Assembly (NCBI GenBank): GCA_008729055.1
Contig: SDUX01000006.1
Span: 3,212,842-3,276,841 of the forward strand
Direction of reading: 5' to 3'
DNA length: 64,000 nt
From: Pyropia haitanensis
Lineage: Eukaryota; Rhodophyta; Bangiophyceae; Bangiales; Bangiaceae
In this document: positions 34,194 to 44,935 of the stretch, in pieces
Numbering within the stretch: position 1 is the first letter of the stretch
How the letters are laid out: each line of letters begins with the position of its first letter
Notes under the pieces: generated by a model
Told to the model about the DNA's origin: nothing
Databases searched by the model: none
What the model saw: only the letters and a program-made list of their open reading frames with translations
Position numbers and translations under genes: made by a program

Positions 34194-34743
34194 TGTTGCC
34201 GCCGCCGCTGTTGCCGCCGTCCCCCTTGGGGGGGAGGCGGGGACGCGGGAAGGGAAAGCCGGGCGACCGGCTCAGCGCGGCCGCCGCGGCAACGGCGGCG
34301 GCAATCGCCGCGACGGCGGCGGTGGCGGTCACAACCGGCGGGCGGGGGTCCCCCCCCCCCCCCCCACGGGCGGGCCACCCCCCCCACCCGCTCCCGTCGG
34401 TGGCGGGCGCCCCCCCCCACCGCCAAGCGCGGCGGGCGCCCCCCCCCCGGCGGCGGGAACCCCCCCACCGCCGCCCCCGCGGCGGCGGCGGCGAGCGCAA
34501 CGAGCGCCAGCCGGCTCGGCCAGTAGAGCAGGTCCACCCACGCCGGCGGCAGCAGCGGCGGCGGCGGCGGCGGCGGCGGCAGCGGCGGCAGCGGCGACCG
34601 CCGGGGTGGGGGGGGGGCGCCGCCGGCGGGCGGCGGCGGGGGGGGGAAGGCCGGGGGGGGGCGCCCGCGCTTGGCGGGTGGCCGTGTGGGCGGCCGGGGG
34701 GGGGGGGGGGGAGCAGCGGCGTGCGCTCCCCAGAGGGCGACAT
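30545..34743 (-). CDS. diacylglycerol-lipase-like class 3 lipase, membrane-anchored (several frame breaks)
   Basis: Class 3 lipases of the DAGL type cleave acyl chains from diacylglycerol at membranes. The ATG at 34743 begins MSPSGERTPLLPPPP. A membrane segment WVDLLYWPSRLALVALAAAA and another hydrophobic stretch AVAAIAAAVAAAAAL follow, then LASAVYYARYATASYGWLLL. The catalytic domain has VVLPRFFVAVDEERRVLVV, AIRGTWSVADAVLDM, RGMADAAL, VVVTGHSMGGGTTSLLVKLL (nucleophile), HGYALAPPPTFGPL, VTAVVHDDDLIPRLSVWS (acid) and, near the end, VDRLYVVGRILWLIPT, ERILVTPTLWASHLPSAYEA (histidine). Long Gly/Asp/Ser/Pro insertions lengthen it. The conserved pieces occupy several frames; every change falls among G/C runs (about 34690-34720, 34350-34460, 33230-33290, 31143-31155, 30592-30607) and fits one missing base per run. 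With that rule the stop is TGA at 30545. Family call firm, boundaries approximate. Confidence 0.75.
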
Positions 34744-35416
34744 TGGGGGGGTTGGTCGTGTCGCCGTGGGAGGGGGGGGTGGGGGGGGGGGCGTGGGGGA
34801 GAGGGGGGAGGAAGGAGGGCGGACGTGGCGAGTGTAGACGGATGGGGTGGGGGGAGGGGGGTGGGCGGTTGGGGATGATGGGGCGGGGAGGGCGCGGGGC
34901 AGGAGACACGGACGGTGACTGCGGCGGGCGACGCCACGGCGGTGGCGGCGGTGGCGGCGGTGGCGGCGGTGGCGGCGGTGGCGGCGGTGGCGGCGGTGGC
35001 GGCGGTGGCGGCGGTGGTGGCCGCGACGCAGCCGAGCGGGCGTGGAAGCACCGCGCAGGAGGGGAGGGTGCCGAGCGCGGAAGCCCCGCTGCTGGGCACG
35101 GCCCGCGGGCCGCGCGGCAGGACGCGTTGTGCAGACGCTCCAGCTGGTTAAGTCCTGGTTGAATGCTGTTGGCACGCGACGATACCCGGTGGAATTGCGC
35201 GGGACACGTTGCCGACTTGCCGCTTTCTTGGCGGCTGGACGGGATCCCCGGACGAGGCGGCGGCCATCGCCCACCGCGCCGGCCGTTTACCCCCCCCCCC
35301 CCCCCCCCCCGCCGCCGCCTCCCGACAGCTCGACGCCTGCGCACCTTCCCGGCGTCCACCACCCGCTGGCAGCGCCCGCTGTACCCCCCCTCTGTTGTCG
35401 CCTCACCCACCCAGCG
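34744..35416. promoter_or_regulatory. divergent 5' region between DAG-lipase-like gene and RRP45
   Basis: Two genes point away from this 673-base interval, so it should contain both promoters. It is G-rich on the plus strand before 35040 and C-rich just upstream of the RRP45 ATG. It contains a 9-bp minisatellite listed separately. Confidence 0.4.
34938..35018. repeat. 9-bp minisatellite (GGCGGTGGC), about 9 copies
   Basis: Near-perfect nine-base units in tandem in the divergent promoter interval; not in a supported coding frame. Confidence 0.85.
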
Positions 35417-36639
35417 ATGGGACCCGACGCGTTCTCCGCCCCTGAAAAGGCGTTTGCGGTCGCGGCGCTCGCGACCGGCGCGCGCGTCGACGGCCGGCGG
35501 CCGCCCGACGGCCGCCGCGTCCGCCTGGCGCTGTCCCCAACAACGCCCGGCGTGGCGACCGCCGCGTTTGGTGACACGCTCGCCACCGCCGCCGTGTCGG
35601 TCCGCGCGACCGCCCCGAGGCCGGGGCGGCCGACGGAGGGCACCCTCTCCGTGGCCGTCACGCCATCCGCGGCCGCGTCCGAGGCCGCCGCGGCGGCGGC
35701 GCTCGCCCGCCGTGGCGGTGGTGGTGGTGGTGGCGGTGGTGGTGGTGGTGGTGGTGCCGCCACCCCCGACGCGGTGCGGCTCGTCGAGGGCGCCCTCCGC
35801 GGCAGCCGCGCGCTCGACACGGAGGCGCTGTGCATCGTGGCGGGCACGCTCGTCTGGGCGGTCACCGTGGATGTGACGGTCGTGGCCGACGCGGGCAACG
35901 CGGGGGACGTTGCCACCGCCGCGGCGGTGGCGGCGGTGCTCGGCGCGCGGCGGCCAGACGTGAGCGTCCGGGGGGGGGACGCGACCATCCACCCGCCGGA
36001 AGAGCGGGAGGGCGTGCCGCTGCCGGTCGCGCACGTGCCGTTTGCGGTCACGTTTGCGCTGTTTGCCGACCCAGGAGGGGGGGGGGGGGGGGGGGAGGGG
36101 CTGCCGCTGACGGCGGCGGCGGCGGCGGCGGCGGCGCGCTCGTCGCGGTGGACCCGACGGCGCAGGAGGAGGCCGCCGCGGACGGCACGCTGTCGTTAAC
36201 CATGAACGCGCACGGGGAGGTGTGCGGGCTGGTCAAGAGCGGCGGCCTGCCCGTACCACCCGCGCTGCTCGTGTCGTGTGCGGCGGCGGCGGCGGAGCGG
36301 GTGCGGGCGCTGACCCGCGCCGCGCAGCGGGCGGTGGACGACGCGGCCGCCGCGGCGGCGGCGGCGGTCGCGGGCGCGGGCGCGGGGAGCGTGGCGCGGA
36401 CGGCGCGGCGGCCGGCGCCGGCGCACCCGCTCGCCGCCGCCCGGCCGGTGCTGGTGGACCGGCAGCAGCCGCTGCCAGGGGCGGCGGCGGGGGGGGACCG
36501 CGGCGGGGGGGTGGACGCCAGCGCGGCGGCGGCGGGGGGGGGGAAGCGCCGCCGCCGGAATGGGGGGCAGGTCGTCCGCGCGCCCGCGCCCGCGGCGGTG
36601 GGGGAGGACGCCATGGCCGACGGGAGTGACGGGGAGTGA
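35417..36639 (+). CDS. EXOSC9: exosome complex component RRP45 (EXOSC9), one frame break
   Basis: RRP45 is an RNase PH-fold subunit of the eukaryotic exosome ring that threads RNA to the catalytic subunits in 3'-5' decay and rRNA processing. The ATG at 35417 gives MGPDAFSAPEKAFAVAAL, matching the short N-terminal arm. The RNase PH domain shows ARVDGRRPPDGRRVRLAL, VATAAFGDTLATAAVSV, RPTEGTLSVAVTPSA, LDTEALCIVAGTLVWAVTVD, VVADAGNAGDVATAAAVAA, RRPDVSVRGGDATIHPPEE and LPVAHVPFAVTFALFADP. A G19 run at 36077-36095 then shifts the frame. The next frame continues correctly with LVAVDPTAQEEAAADGTLSL, TMNAHGEVCGLVKSGG and a disordered tail with GGGKRRRRNGG, ending ADGSDGE at 36639. One missing G restores continuity. 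Glycine run inserted near residue 100. Confidence 0.9.
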
Positions 36640-37126
36640 GGCTCGGGCGTCGGGTGGGGGGGGGGGCGGACGAACGTGGGCGGGGTGGCAGACCCCTCGC
36701 GCACACAGCCAACCGGAATGCAATGGGGGCGGCGAGCGGAAAAAGGAACACTCGCCGAGACGGCCACCACCCCCCTGGAGTGACAGCTGCGGTCGCCGTG
36801 GCCGAAAAACAAAACCAAGTACGGGCGCCATCACAGAGAAAGGAAAAAAAAAAAAAAAGGGAGAAAAAACAACAAAACCCAGCCGCCCCACCCATTCACG
36901 TGTCCCCTGCGCCTGCCCATAGCACACTGCCTCCATAAACACGGCTTTGTGCCACACCTTCCCGCCGGCCGCCACCTCAATCCCCCCCCTCGTCCCTTCC
37001 GCGCACGCCCATCCCCAGCAACCGGCCGCGTTCGCCCCGGCTGCCCTCGCCACAGCCGCAGCCGAGACGCCACCTCCTCTGCCCCCGGCCCCCCCCCTCC
37101 CCCCCCCCCCCCCACCGGGTTCACCT
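36640..37126. other. convergent 3' region with A15 tract
   Basis: Lies between the stops of RRP45 and the nucleotidyltransferase. An A tract at about 36844-36858 sits in a locally AT-richer patch. No gene seen. Confidence 0.5.
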
Positions 37127-38014
37127 CTAGAGCCCCACCAGCTGCAGGTTGTTCTTGACGTACGCGAGGTCATCCGGGTTGGTCAGCTCCAGCGGCACCG
37201 CCGAGCCGACCGCCACCACCCGCGTGGCAATCCCCGTCTCTGCCCGCAGGTCGTTGAGCATCGTCGACAGGATGTACTCGGCCACCTCCTCGGTCGCGTG
37301 GGCGGCGAGCCACGCGTCAAACTTCCGCCGCGCAAACGCAACGACGGGGAGGGGGAATGCAAAGATGTTCATGGACGTGAGCTCGGCCCCAGAGTAGATG
37401 CCCGCCTCCACGTCCGCCATCCCAATGTCGTACTGCTCGACGATGGCGTCCAGGGTGCCGCCGCCGCCCACCTGGATCACCGCCCGGTTGACCCGGCCGG
37501 CGCGGGGGAGCACGTCTTTGAGGGGGTAGCCGGGCATGCACGCCTCGGCCGAGGCGTCGCCACCCCCTTCGCTATTGGCGCCGCCGCGGTCACCGCCGCC
37601 CCCACATTGGCGCGTCAGGTGCGCACACACGGGCGCCAGCGCCGCGTCCCCGTACAGGGTATCCCCATTCAGCACCAAAAACGGGCGCACGAGCGCCCCC
37701 TCGGCCGCTAGCAGCGCGTGGACGGTGCCGAGCGGCTTCTTCCGGTACTCGGGCGTCACCTGGTACACGTACGTGACGGGGAGGCCGAGGAAGACGTCCC
37801 CCACCACCGCGTGGATGGACCCGTACGTGCCCGACGAGACGACCAGTACCAGGTCGCCCACGCCGTGCGGCAGCAGCTGCCGGACAGACAGCTCTAGGAG
37901 CGTCTCGCCAGAGCGGCCCACCTCCTGCAGGCACTTGACGCGGAAGCCAAAGCGGGAGGAGAGGCCCGCCGCGAGGTACAGGGCGGTGAAGGGGGCGCGC
38001 GGTGGGTCGCTCAT
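37127..38014 (-). CDS. NDP-sugar pyrophosphorylase-like nucleotidyltransferase
   Basis: The protein is a GT-A-fold nucleotidyltransferase of the sugar-1-phosphate nucleotidyltransferase group, which couples NTP and a sugar phosphate to give an NDP-sugar and pyrophosphate. The ATG at 38014 (MSDPPRAPFTALY) places the signature LAAGLSSRFG at residues 11-20 as expected; codons further upstream are not ATG. Other motifs: KCLQEVGRSGETLLELSVRQ, KKPLGTVHALLAA, FLVLNGDTLYGDAAL (metal-binding Asp, about residues 110-120) and TSMNIFAFPL. It ends LAYVKNNLQLVGL after 295 aa, so it has the catalytic domain without a beta-helix extension. The exact sugar and nucleotide cannot be told. No transit-like leader, so probably cytosolic. 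Confidence 0.8.
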   Translation of the reverse strand: MSDPPRAPFTALYLAAGLSSRFGFRVKCLQEVGRSGETLLELSVRQLLPHGVGDLVLVVSSGTYGSIHAVVGDVFLGLPVTYVYQVTPEYRKKPLGTVHALLAAEGALVRPFLVLNGDTLYGDAALAPVCAHLTRQCGGGGDRGGANSEGGGDASAEACMPGYPLKDVLPRAGRVNRAVIQVGGGGTLDAIVEQYDIGMADVEAGIYSGAELTSMNIFAFPLPVVAFARRKFDAWLAAHATEEVAEYILSTMLNDLRAETGIATRVVAVGSAVPLELTNPDDLAYVKNNLQLVGL

Positions 38015-39779
38015 GGCGGAAGCCGCGGGCAAGAAGACAGGGTGATGATGAAAAGGGAAAGGAGCAGGGCGGAGAGCCAGGCTGCGAGGGGGGGGGCGGA
38101 CGCTAGGCAGGGAACAGCGGGCGGCGCGGGGAGCAGGTCGGGCGAGGGCGGGAAAGAAACGAGTAGAAAGACGGACAGGAGACGGAGAGCGCCGGGCCCC
38201 ACGCCCGCCGAGGCGGCCGCAGCGGCAGTGACGACGGCAGTTTCACGTAGCAAGCGCCACAGGCACAGCCGCAGCCGCGGTGAGGGGGAAGGGCGGCGGC
38301 TGGGTAGGAGGGGGGGGGGGGGGGGGGGGCAGCAGCCCCGCAATCAATGGGCGCACGGCTCCGGGATCCGACAGAGCCGACGCGCGGCGTCCCCCCCCCC
38401 CCCCCCCCCCCCCCCCGCCAGCTGCGATCTCGGCAATGAGACGCGCATAGCCGTGCAGACGATGGGCACAAGGACACGGGTAGTGGCGGCGCTGAGATGG
38501 AGATTTGACATGACCTCTCAAGTCCCACGAGAGGCCGAGCCTTGTGAGTGGAATCTGTTGACATCCAATGTGGACTGACGGCCAGACCCATTTGTTGCGT
38601 GCTGCGCCACTGGGTGAGCCGACGGAAGCGACGGGAAATCTCGCGCTGACCGGGACTGGGCCGCCGGCCCGCCCGCAACGCACACGTGCCCCCTGCCCTC
38701 AGCAACCAGCCGGCGCCTGCGCAGGGCGGGCGCCAATGCAATGAATGCTGGACCGTCTCAAAGCCAATCATCCGCGCCTTGCAAGGCCTTGGCTGTTGCA
38801 CGCCCCCCCCCGCCCGATGTCCTCTGTCAGCGGCAACAAGGCGGGCGCCCACGTGCGCAAAGACCAGCGGCCCTGGCTGCCGGCCGAGCGCGAGCCGCCA
38901 CCACCCCATCGGGTCACACAAACACCGGACCTATGCGCTGTATGCGGTGTGTATTTCCGATACAGTCGGTCATTCTTCCCAACACCCGGGCGGGGCCCCC
39001 AGAACAGCGACGCTCCCCGCCACCCCCGCCGCCACCACCGCCGTTCCCTCCACCTCGTGGCAACAGCGTTCTTGGCGGGACCGCCCGGGTAGGCCGCCTA
39101 CCCGCGAGTGGTCCACCCGTCAGAGTCTGGTTGGGCTCCCCCGCCGCAGTCTGTGGGCGTCCTCGTCCCCCGCGCTTTTTTGTTCGCCTTCTCACGTGCA
39201 ATGGGCACGCAGACGGTCCGCGCGGGCAAGTGGCCCGTGTCGCCGAAACGGGGTGGTGCGGTCAAACGGCGCCCCGTTGCCTCTTGGCTGACCCACGCGT
39301 GGGGTGCACCCGCCCTTTCTTGTGGACGTCTGGTCAGCGGCAGCCGCCGGCCCGATGGCAACACCCATTGGTAACATGTTGGGGGGGTCCCCAGCAACCT
39401 CCCCAGCCCCCCCCCCCCCCACGGCCCGCACCCCTGCCCGCCTCTCATCGCCCCTTGTGTGAATGCGCATCCAGAACGCGCTTGGCCGGCGTGGGCTTGA
39501 CGCGCGGCGGCCTGCCGCCGCTGCTGCGGGACGTCCCCGTCGCGTCTGTGGACGGGGGCGGGTGCCGCGGTCGTTGCGTGCGCCCACTGGGCGGCGGTGT
39601 GCGAGCGCTTTCCCCCCCCCCTCCCCGCTCAACGCCGCGAAATCCCCGCTCTTTCGCTGCGTCCTCCGTGCGCGACGACGGCGGCCACTGTTTTTTTTCC
39701 GCTGGGGCGGCTCCGCGCGTGCGCGGCCCAATGCGCGTGGCACGCGCACGCCGCGCCCGCCGCGCAGGCCGCGGGGGGC

Positions 39780-39821
<42 letters not shown>

Positions 39822-39957
39822 CGTTGTCTGCCGCGCCGCGCGTCGCCGTGCCGGCAGCGTCTGCCACGCCGCGCGTCGCCGTGCCGGCAGCGTCTGCCGC
39901 GCCGCGCGTCGCCGTGCCGGCGGCGTCTGCGCTGTGCCGCGCGCGGCGACGCCACCG
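38015..39957. other. divergent intergenic region, unassigned
   Basis: About 1.9 kb between divergent genes. GC falls at about 38420-38620. Frames on both strands are open but lack recognisable motifs. Just before the downstream ATG are a CCG repeat at about 39781-39820 and a 33-bp minisatellite. Confidence 0.45.
39827..39925. repeat. 33-bp minisatellite, three copies
   Basis: Three near-identical 33-base units starting TCTGCCGCGCCGCGCGTCGC at 39827, 39860 and 39893. The array is a multiple of three and ends 32 bases before the ATG of the next gene, so it could be leader sequence or, if translation began earlier, an 11-residue repeat. Confidence 0.9.
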
Positions 39958-41218
39958 ATGCGCCGCCCGCGGTGGCTGGTGCCGCTCGTAGCGGCGGCTG
40001 CCGCTCTGGCCGCCGCGGGCGGTGCGCGCGGCCAAGACGAGCCAGAGCGGTGGTCCGTCGCGGCGCGGCAGGACCTCAACCCCGGGCCGTGCGTCGCGGT
40101 TGTCGAGATGCAGTGCTTTTGTACGAGGCCACACCTGTTTATCGTACGTTTGGGGGACACCGGGTTGGAGGTTGGCAGGGGTGGGGGGGGGGGGGGGGGA
40201 CGGCGCCTGGGGTCGGCGTCTCCATGAGCGACGGCGTGTCTGCCCCGCTGCGCTCCCCGGCCGAGCCCTGTTGTGTTGTCTTGGGCGGGTTTGAACGCGC
40301 GGGGGCGGGCCACCGCGGGGGTGCGTGCAAAAGGTCGGCGCTCTGACATGAAGGAGCTGCCGCTGCGCGTGGCCTATCCCAACTCCTTTTGTGCCCCGTT
40401 GCTGCTTGAATGGCCGCTTTAACCCTGCGCCTCTTTGCCCGCACCCCGAGTGACCGGCACAGGATGGCAAGGAGGTGCCCATAGCGCCGCTGTCTGCAGC
40501 GCTCTACACCAACGCGACGACGGAGATGCGGCCCAACAGTACCCTCACGTTCACTGGCCTCGTCGGCATCAACGAGTCGTCGGCGCTTGGCTGGGCGCTG
40601 CGCGTAAATATTAGCGGGCGGCCCGACATCTCGTACGGCACCCCAGACATTGATGGCCGCGCCTGGGACGCCGCGCTCGTCACCGAAGCGTACGCAACGA
40701 GCCTGATGGCGGACGGCACGCCGGTACCCACTCCGACTGGCGGCGGGGCGACGCCCGCGCCGCCGGCGGTACCGCCCGGCCTGCGCACCGCGTGGGAGCC
40801 CGCCCAGCTCCTGGGCGACGCGGCGGTCGGCAACTTTTCGTCGTGGGTGCTCCCGCCAGAGAGCTTCCTCCGCGAGGTCCGCCCCCCCGACGTGGCGCTG
40901 CCCTACTGGATCGCCGCCCGCGCGCCCGCCTTCCCGGGCGAACTCTGCAGCGGCGGCCTGTCGCCCGGTGCGCCGACGCCGCTGCCGTCCGAGCCACCGC
41001 GGCAGCCGCCGGCGGGGCCGGCCGACGCCGCCGCGGCGGCGCCCCCGTCCGGGCGCGAGCCCATCAGCGACGGGCCGACAATGCGGATTGTCCACGGCCT
41101 GTGGGGCCTCCTCGGCGTCGTTGGCTTTTTGACGCTCGTCGCGACGTGGGCCAACACCACCCGCCTGTGGGCGATGCAGCTGGAGGAGGCGGCGTACGCG
41201 CCCGCCGGTGGTGGTGGT

Positions 41219-41273
<55 letters not shown>

Positions 41274-41456
41274 GTGGTGGTGTTGGTGGTGGCATCGGCG
41301 CGCCCGGCTGGGGCGAGCGCGTCCGCGACCTGCGCGCCGAGCGGGAGCGGCTCGTCGCGGAGCGCCGCGCGCTGACCGACCGCGCCGCGCTCGTCGCGTG
41401 GGCGCGACGCGTGGGAGTGGGGTCGGAGCAAGGCGCGCGGAACGGCGGCGGCGGTC

Positions 41457-41492
<36 letters not shown>

Positions 41493-41510
41493 GTGGTGTT
41501 GGTGGCGGCA

Positions 41511-41550
<40 letters not shown>

Positions 41551-41707
41551 CCGCCGCCGACGGGCATGGGGCGCGGGTGGGGGGGCGGACCCGCTCGTCG
41601 ACGACCTGCTGCAGGATGGGGTGAATGGGCCGGTGGCGGTGGCGCTCGCGACGCGCGCTACGCTCGCCCGTGAGCGGGCCACTGCGTGGTCAGACGAGGG
41701 GCCGTAG
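39958..41707 (+). CDS. orphan signal-peptide type I membrane protein, two exons
   Basis: Not a family I recognise. Exon 1 is 39958-40143 and exon 2 is 40463-41707; the intron begins GTACGT, ends GGCACAG and is phase 0. The joined protein has 476 residues. The start is chosen because MRRPRWLVPLVAAAAALAAA followed by GGARGQ is a textbook signal peptide. The predicted lumenal part has a Cys pair in MQCFCTRP and NxS/T sites (NAT, NST, NES, NIS, NFS). One membrane span lies at about residues 275-297 (LWGLLGVVGFLTLVATWANT). The cytosolic part has an Arg/Glu heptad-like stretch (VRDLRAERERLVAERRAL) between long poly-Gly segments. Function unknown. Exon structure rests on splice consensus and frame only. 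Confidence 0.65.
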
Positions 41708-43357
41708 GGTCTTGGTGAAGCGTGCGGCCGGAGAAAGAGGGCGAGGGGGGCGGGGGAGGCTGCGCCGTCCCGCCTGGCGCCGCCGGTCCTGCTGCCGCCC
41801 GCCGCTAGTGCCACCGCCGTCGCTGGGTTGTTCCATGGCGGCCCGCGTTTGACCCACGCACAGGCGGGGGTGGCGGCGGCACTGCCCCCTTGCGCGCGCG
41901 GCCGCTGGTGACTGCGGGAGGTGGCACTGCCTAGGTTGCCCCCATGCGGCACCCCCGCACGCGTAGGGGAGTCAGCTCTCCCCACTGGTGCGGCCGGCCG
42001 CGCGTAGCCGCGGCCGGCACGCGCCCGTCACCTCCGATGCCGCAGCTGCCAACGGACGTCCGCCCGAGCTGCCCCGGCCGCCGTGCCGGCGTCGCCCCCG
42101 CCGTTGCCGCCGCTGCCGCTGTCGCCGCCGCCGCCACCGTCACTGCCGCCGCTGTCACCGCGGCAGTCGTAGCTGGTTGGCCGGGCGCGGGGGTGACGGC
42201 GGCGGCGCTCCATCCGCCCCCCTGCCGGGCGTCTGGTGCAGACCGCCGACCGGGAGTGACGGCCAGCGGCCGACCGCGTGCGCGATGGCTTGACGGAGCG
42301 GCGGACGCGTCGGGCGCTGTGCCCGCGCTCGGTGTTGTCGTCGGCAAGCTTGCGGGGCGGGCGCGCGGGCGGGCCTGGCGGTCGGGAGGTGGGGGTGGGG
42401 CCATACCGCCCGCACTCGGTGCGTCGAGAGCGGCAGCAGGAAGGAGGGTCACGGGCGGGCACGTGGCACGGTGGCTGCGGCCACGCGACTGACTGGGAGA
42501 ACATCGGTAAGTACAAGTACACATGTTCAGACGCCAGAGTACGCAGTCGGACACAGCCGCGTGGTCGCACACACACGCTGTCGAAAAATCCAGCACGCAC
42601 TCTTATCCGACAGGGGTGCTCGGCCGACAGATAAGAGTCAGACCTCGCCGCGGACTCCTCTTCGGGGAGAGCGGGTTGCCACGCTGGGCACTGGACGTAG
42701 GATACGGGCGGCCGATGACCAGACTCCGATGTGCTGGCGGCTGGCGTCACCTAATATCTGCGACGGGCGACGCCCATTGCTCATGCCCCCCCCTCCCCCT
42801 CTTCTCACAGACCACCACCAAGGAGGCGTATGGGGCAGCGGCGGCCGGCCTGGTAGCCGGTCGTGCGTCCCCTCGGTACGTTGTGCCGTGATGCAGACGG
42901 GCTGGCGACGGATATTGCCGCTGCTGGCAAGCGGGCCTACCACTGTGCCCGTTGGCTCTCTTGGGGGGGTACCTGCAGGTCCGGCTCTTTGTTCTCGTGG
43001 ACATTGTTGAGCAGCAATCTGGCACGGGTGGGAGCCCAGTGCGGCCCGGCGCGCAGCCATCTTGGTGCTGGACGGGGGCGAGGGGACGTGCGCACGGCAC
43101 ACACGCGCTGGTGGAGCTCATGGCTTGTGCATATCAGCCCCCCCCCCCCCCCCCTCCTCGCCATCAGCACACCCTACGTCGCACCTGTGCGCAGTCCCCC
43201 CCTGTCGTCGGGCCCCCGCTGCGTTCTTTGGTTTTTCTCAGCAACGCGTGGCCGCGGCGGGTCCTGCTCCGTCTCTCCTCCTTTCCCAAGACTGCCCCCC
43301 TCCGCCTACCCCCGTGGCTTCCCTCCTCCCGTCTGCTGATAACCCAACGCTCTGCTG
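41708..43357. other. unassigned intergenic region
   Basis: No motif-bearing frame on either strand. Composition is mixed, with a lower-GC part at about 42490-42640. A pyrimidine-rich tract (about 43138-43330) precedes the next gene. Confidence 0.45.
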
Positions 43358-44935
43358 ATGGAGGACGTGGCGGCGGCGGTGCGGGCGGCCAGTCCCGGCA
43401 GCACCAAGTACTGGGACCTGGGGATTATTTCGTCGGCGGTCGCGTGCTCTTTGGCCCTCACCCTGTGGGTGGAGCTGGCACAGACCACATTGGTGCGCCC
43501 CGGTCTGTACCTGGGCGTCATGTCCGTCCTGGCGGTCGGCTGTATGGTGAGCGCGGTCATCCCGCTGGTGCTTATGTGGACGGAACGGGTGTCCCTCGAC
43601 GCCACCTCCACCGCCCTCACGGGCCTCATTCCGGCCGTGCTGTCGTTGGTGACAGCGGACTTGCCCTTACTCCGTGCCCGATCGTTGCTGGGCCGGACGC
43701 CGGACTTGCACCGGGACGACGTCCACTTCCGCTACCTCCGCCTGGGGGCGGTCGAAGAATCGGTAGATGAGGAGCACCAGACAAGGGACATTCGCTTTTT
43801 CACGGCCCCGCCAACGACCGCCGACGGGGCGTCCCGCTACAAGTGCTTCTTTCTATGCCGGGGCCCGTCCCCAGGAGAGGAGATTGTGCTGCGGGGCTTC
43901 GTATCCGACCTGCCCACAGCCCTGAATGACGCCCTCTCGAAGGACATGCCGCCCGTGATGCACCCCATATCGCAGCTCGACAACGACGCACCCTCGGAGC
44001 GGTACACGCGGCGTATTCAGCAAGTCGCTTGGTGGGGGCAAGTGTCGGCCGTGGGGCGCAACCCGTACAATGTGATCGAGCTCCGGAAGTTCGACCGCAA
44101 CTACCATCCGTTCCGGTGGTGGGCCTCTCTCGTCCGGTCCACTCATGTGGTGGCGCGCCCCTCGCCCACCTTTGGCTGGGGTCCTAATGTGCGCCGCAAC
44201 GCCGTGAACGCGCTCATCGTAGCCGTGGACATTGTGATCGCCGGTGACCTCGTGCTGTATTTCTTCGAGGATTACTTGAAGCAGTTTGTGTCAAAGGACG
44301 CCTTCCCGCGGTCCTTTGACGGCAACATCGCGTTGGCGTGCGACCGGTTCTTTGCAGAGGTGGACCTCAAGGATGACTGGGGTTCTCTTCGCAACTGCAA
44401 GATGAAGTCATGGGCACACTTTAAGGCGGCCGATCGTGGCCGACGATATGGCATCCTCTTCTTTATTCTTGCGCAGGCGTCCAACATGTTCGATGCACCC
44501 AAGCCCAAACCAAGCCTCGGCAAGGCCCTGATCGACGTTCTGGAAGCGCAAGTGGACAACAAGACCCCGACCCCGTCCGATGTGTCAGCGAGGAATCTTG
44601 AGAGGCGCGTCCACACGGAGATCCGGCATTGGCTGGAATACTGGCAGTTGAAAGAGGTCCCTGATGAGGACGGCTCCCAAAGCGCGGGGAACCTAGCAGC
44701 GGACGGTGCGGCGGGGAACCCTACGACGGGCCACGACCGTCGACTGGGGCGGGCGATGGAGGACCTCAAGCAGCTGTGGGAACAAAGGAAAGGCCCGAGG
44801 GTGGAGAACCTCCCGGGCAGGACGACGCACATCGGGTTGCGCGGCGCGCCCAGCGCGGCGGCCGCGGCGACCGCGGCGACGAGCCCATCCTCCGCACGCG
44901 AAGGAGCGTCCGCGGACGACCCGTCCGTCGTCTGA
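43358..44935 (+). CDS. orphan 525-aa protein with N-terminal membrane segments
   Basis: The family is not recognised. ATG at 43358 (MEDVAAAVRAASPGSTKYWD) leads into hydrophobic segments at about residues 21-43 (LGIISSAVACSLALTLWVEL), 48-73 (GLYLGVMSVLAVGCMVSAVI) and 86-102. A further one near 285-302 (NALIVAVDIVIAGDLVLYF) may be buried or a fourth span. The soluble part has natural composition with Trp, Tyr, Phe, Cys and Met (RYKCFFLCRGPSPGEEIVL, SWAHFKAADRGRRYGILFF, EIRHWLEYWQLKEV), and ends in an Ala/Ser tail. Third-position base use is less GC-biased than in the enzyme genes. The frame is intact over 1.6 kb without introns, so I believe it codes protein. It lies 282 bases from the inverted-repeat segment; whether the two are linked is unknown. 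Confidence 0.75.
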   Translation: MEDVAAAVRAASPGSTKYWDLGIISSAVACSLALTLWVELAQTTLVRPGLYLGVMSVLAVGCMVSAVIPLVLMWTERVSLDATSTALTGLIPAVLSLVTADLPLLRARSLLGRTPDLHRDDVHFRYLRLGAVEESVDEEHQTRDIRFFTAPPTTADGASRYKCFFLCRGPSPGEEIVLRGFVSDLPTALNDALSKDMPPVMHPISQLDNDAPSERYTRRIQQVAWWGQVSAVGRNPYNVIELRKFDRNYHPFRWWASLVRSTHVVARPSPTFGWGPNVRRNAVNALIVAVDIVIAGDLVLYFFEDYLKQFVSKDAFPRSFDGNIALACDRFFAEVDLKDDWGSLRNCKMKSWAHFKAADRGRRYGILFFILAQASNMFDAPKPKPSLGKALIDVLEAQVDNKTPTPSDVSARNLERRVHTEIRHWLEYWQLKEVPDEDGSQSAGNLAADGAAGNPTTGHDRRLGRAMEDLKQLWEQRKGPRVENLPGRTTHIGLRGAPSAAAAATAATSPSSAREGASADDPSVV

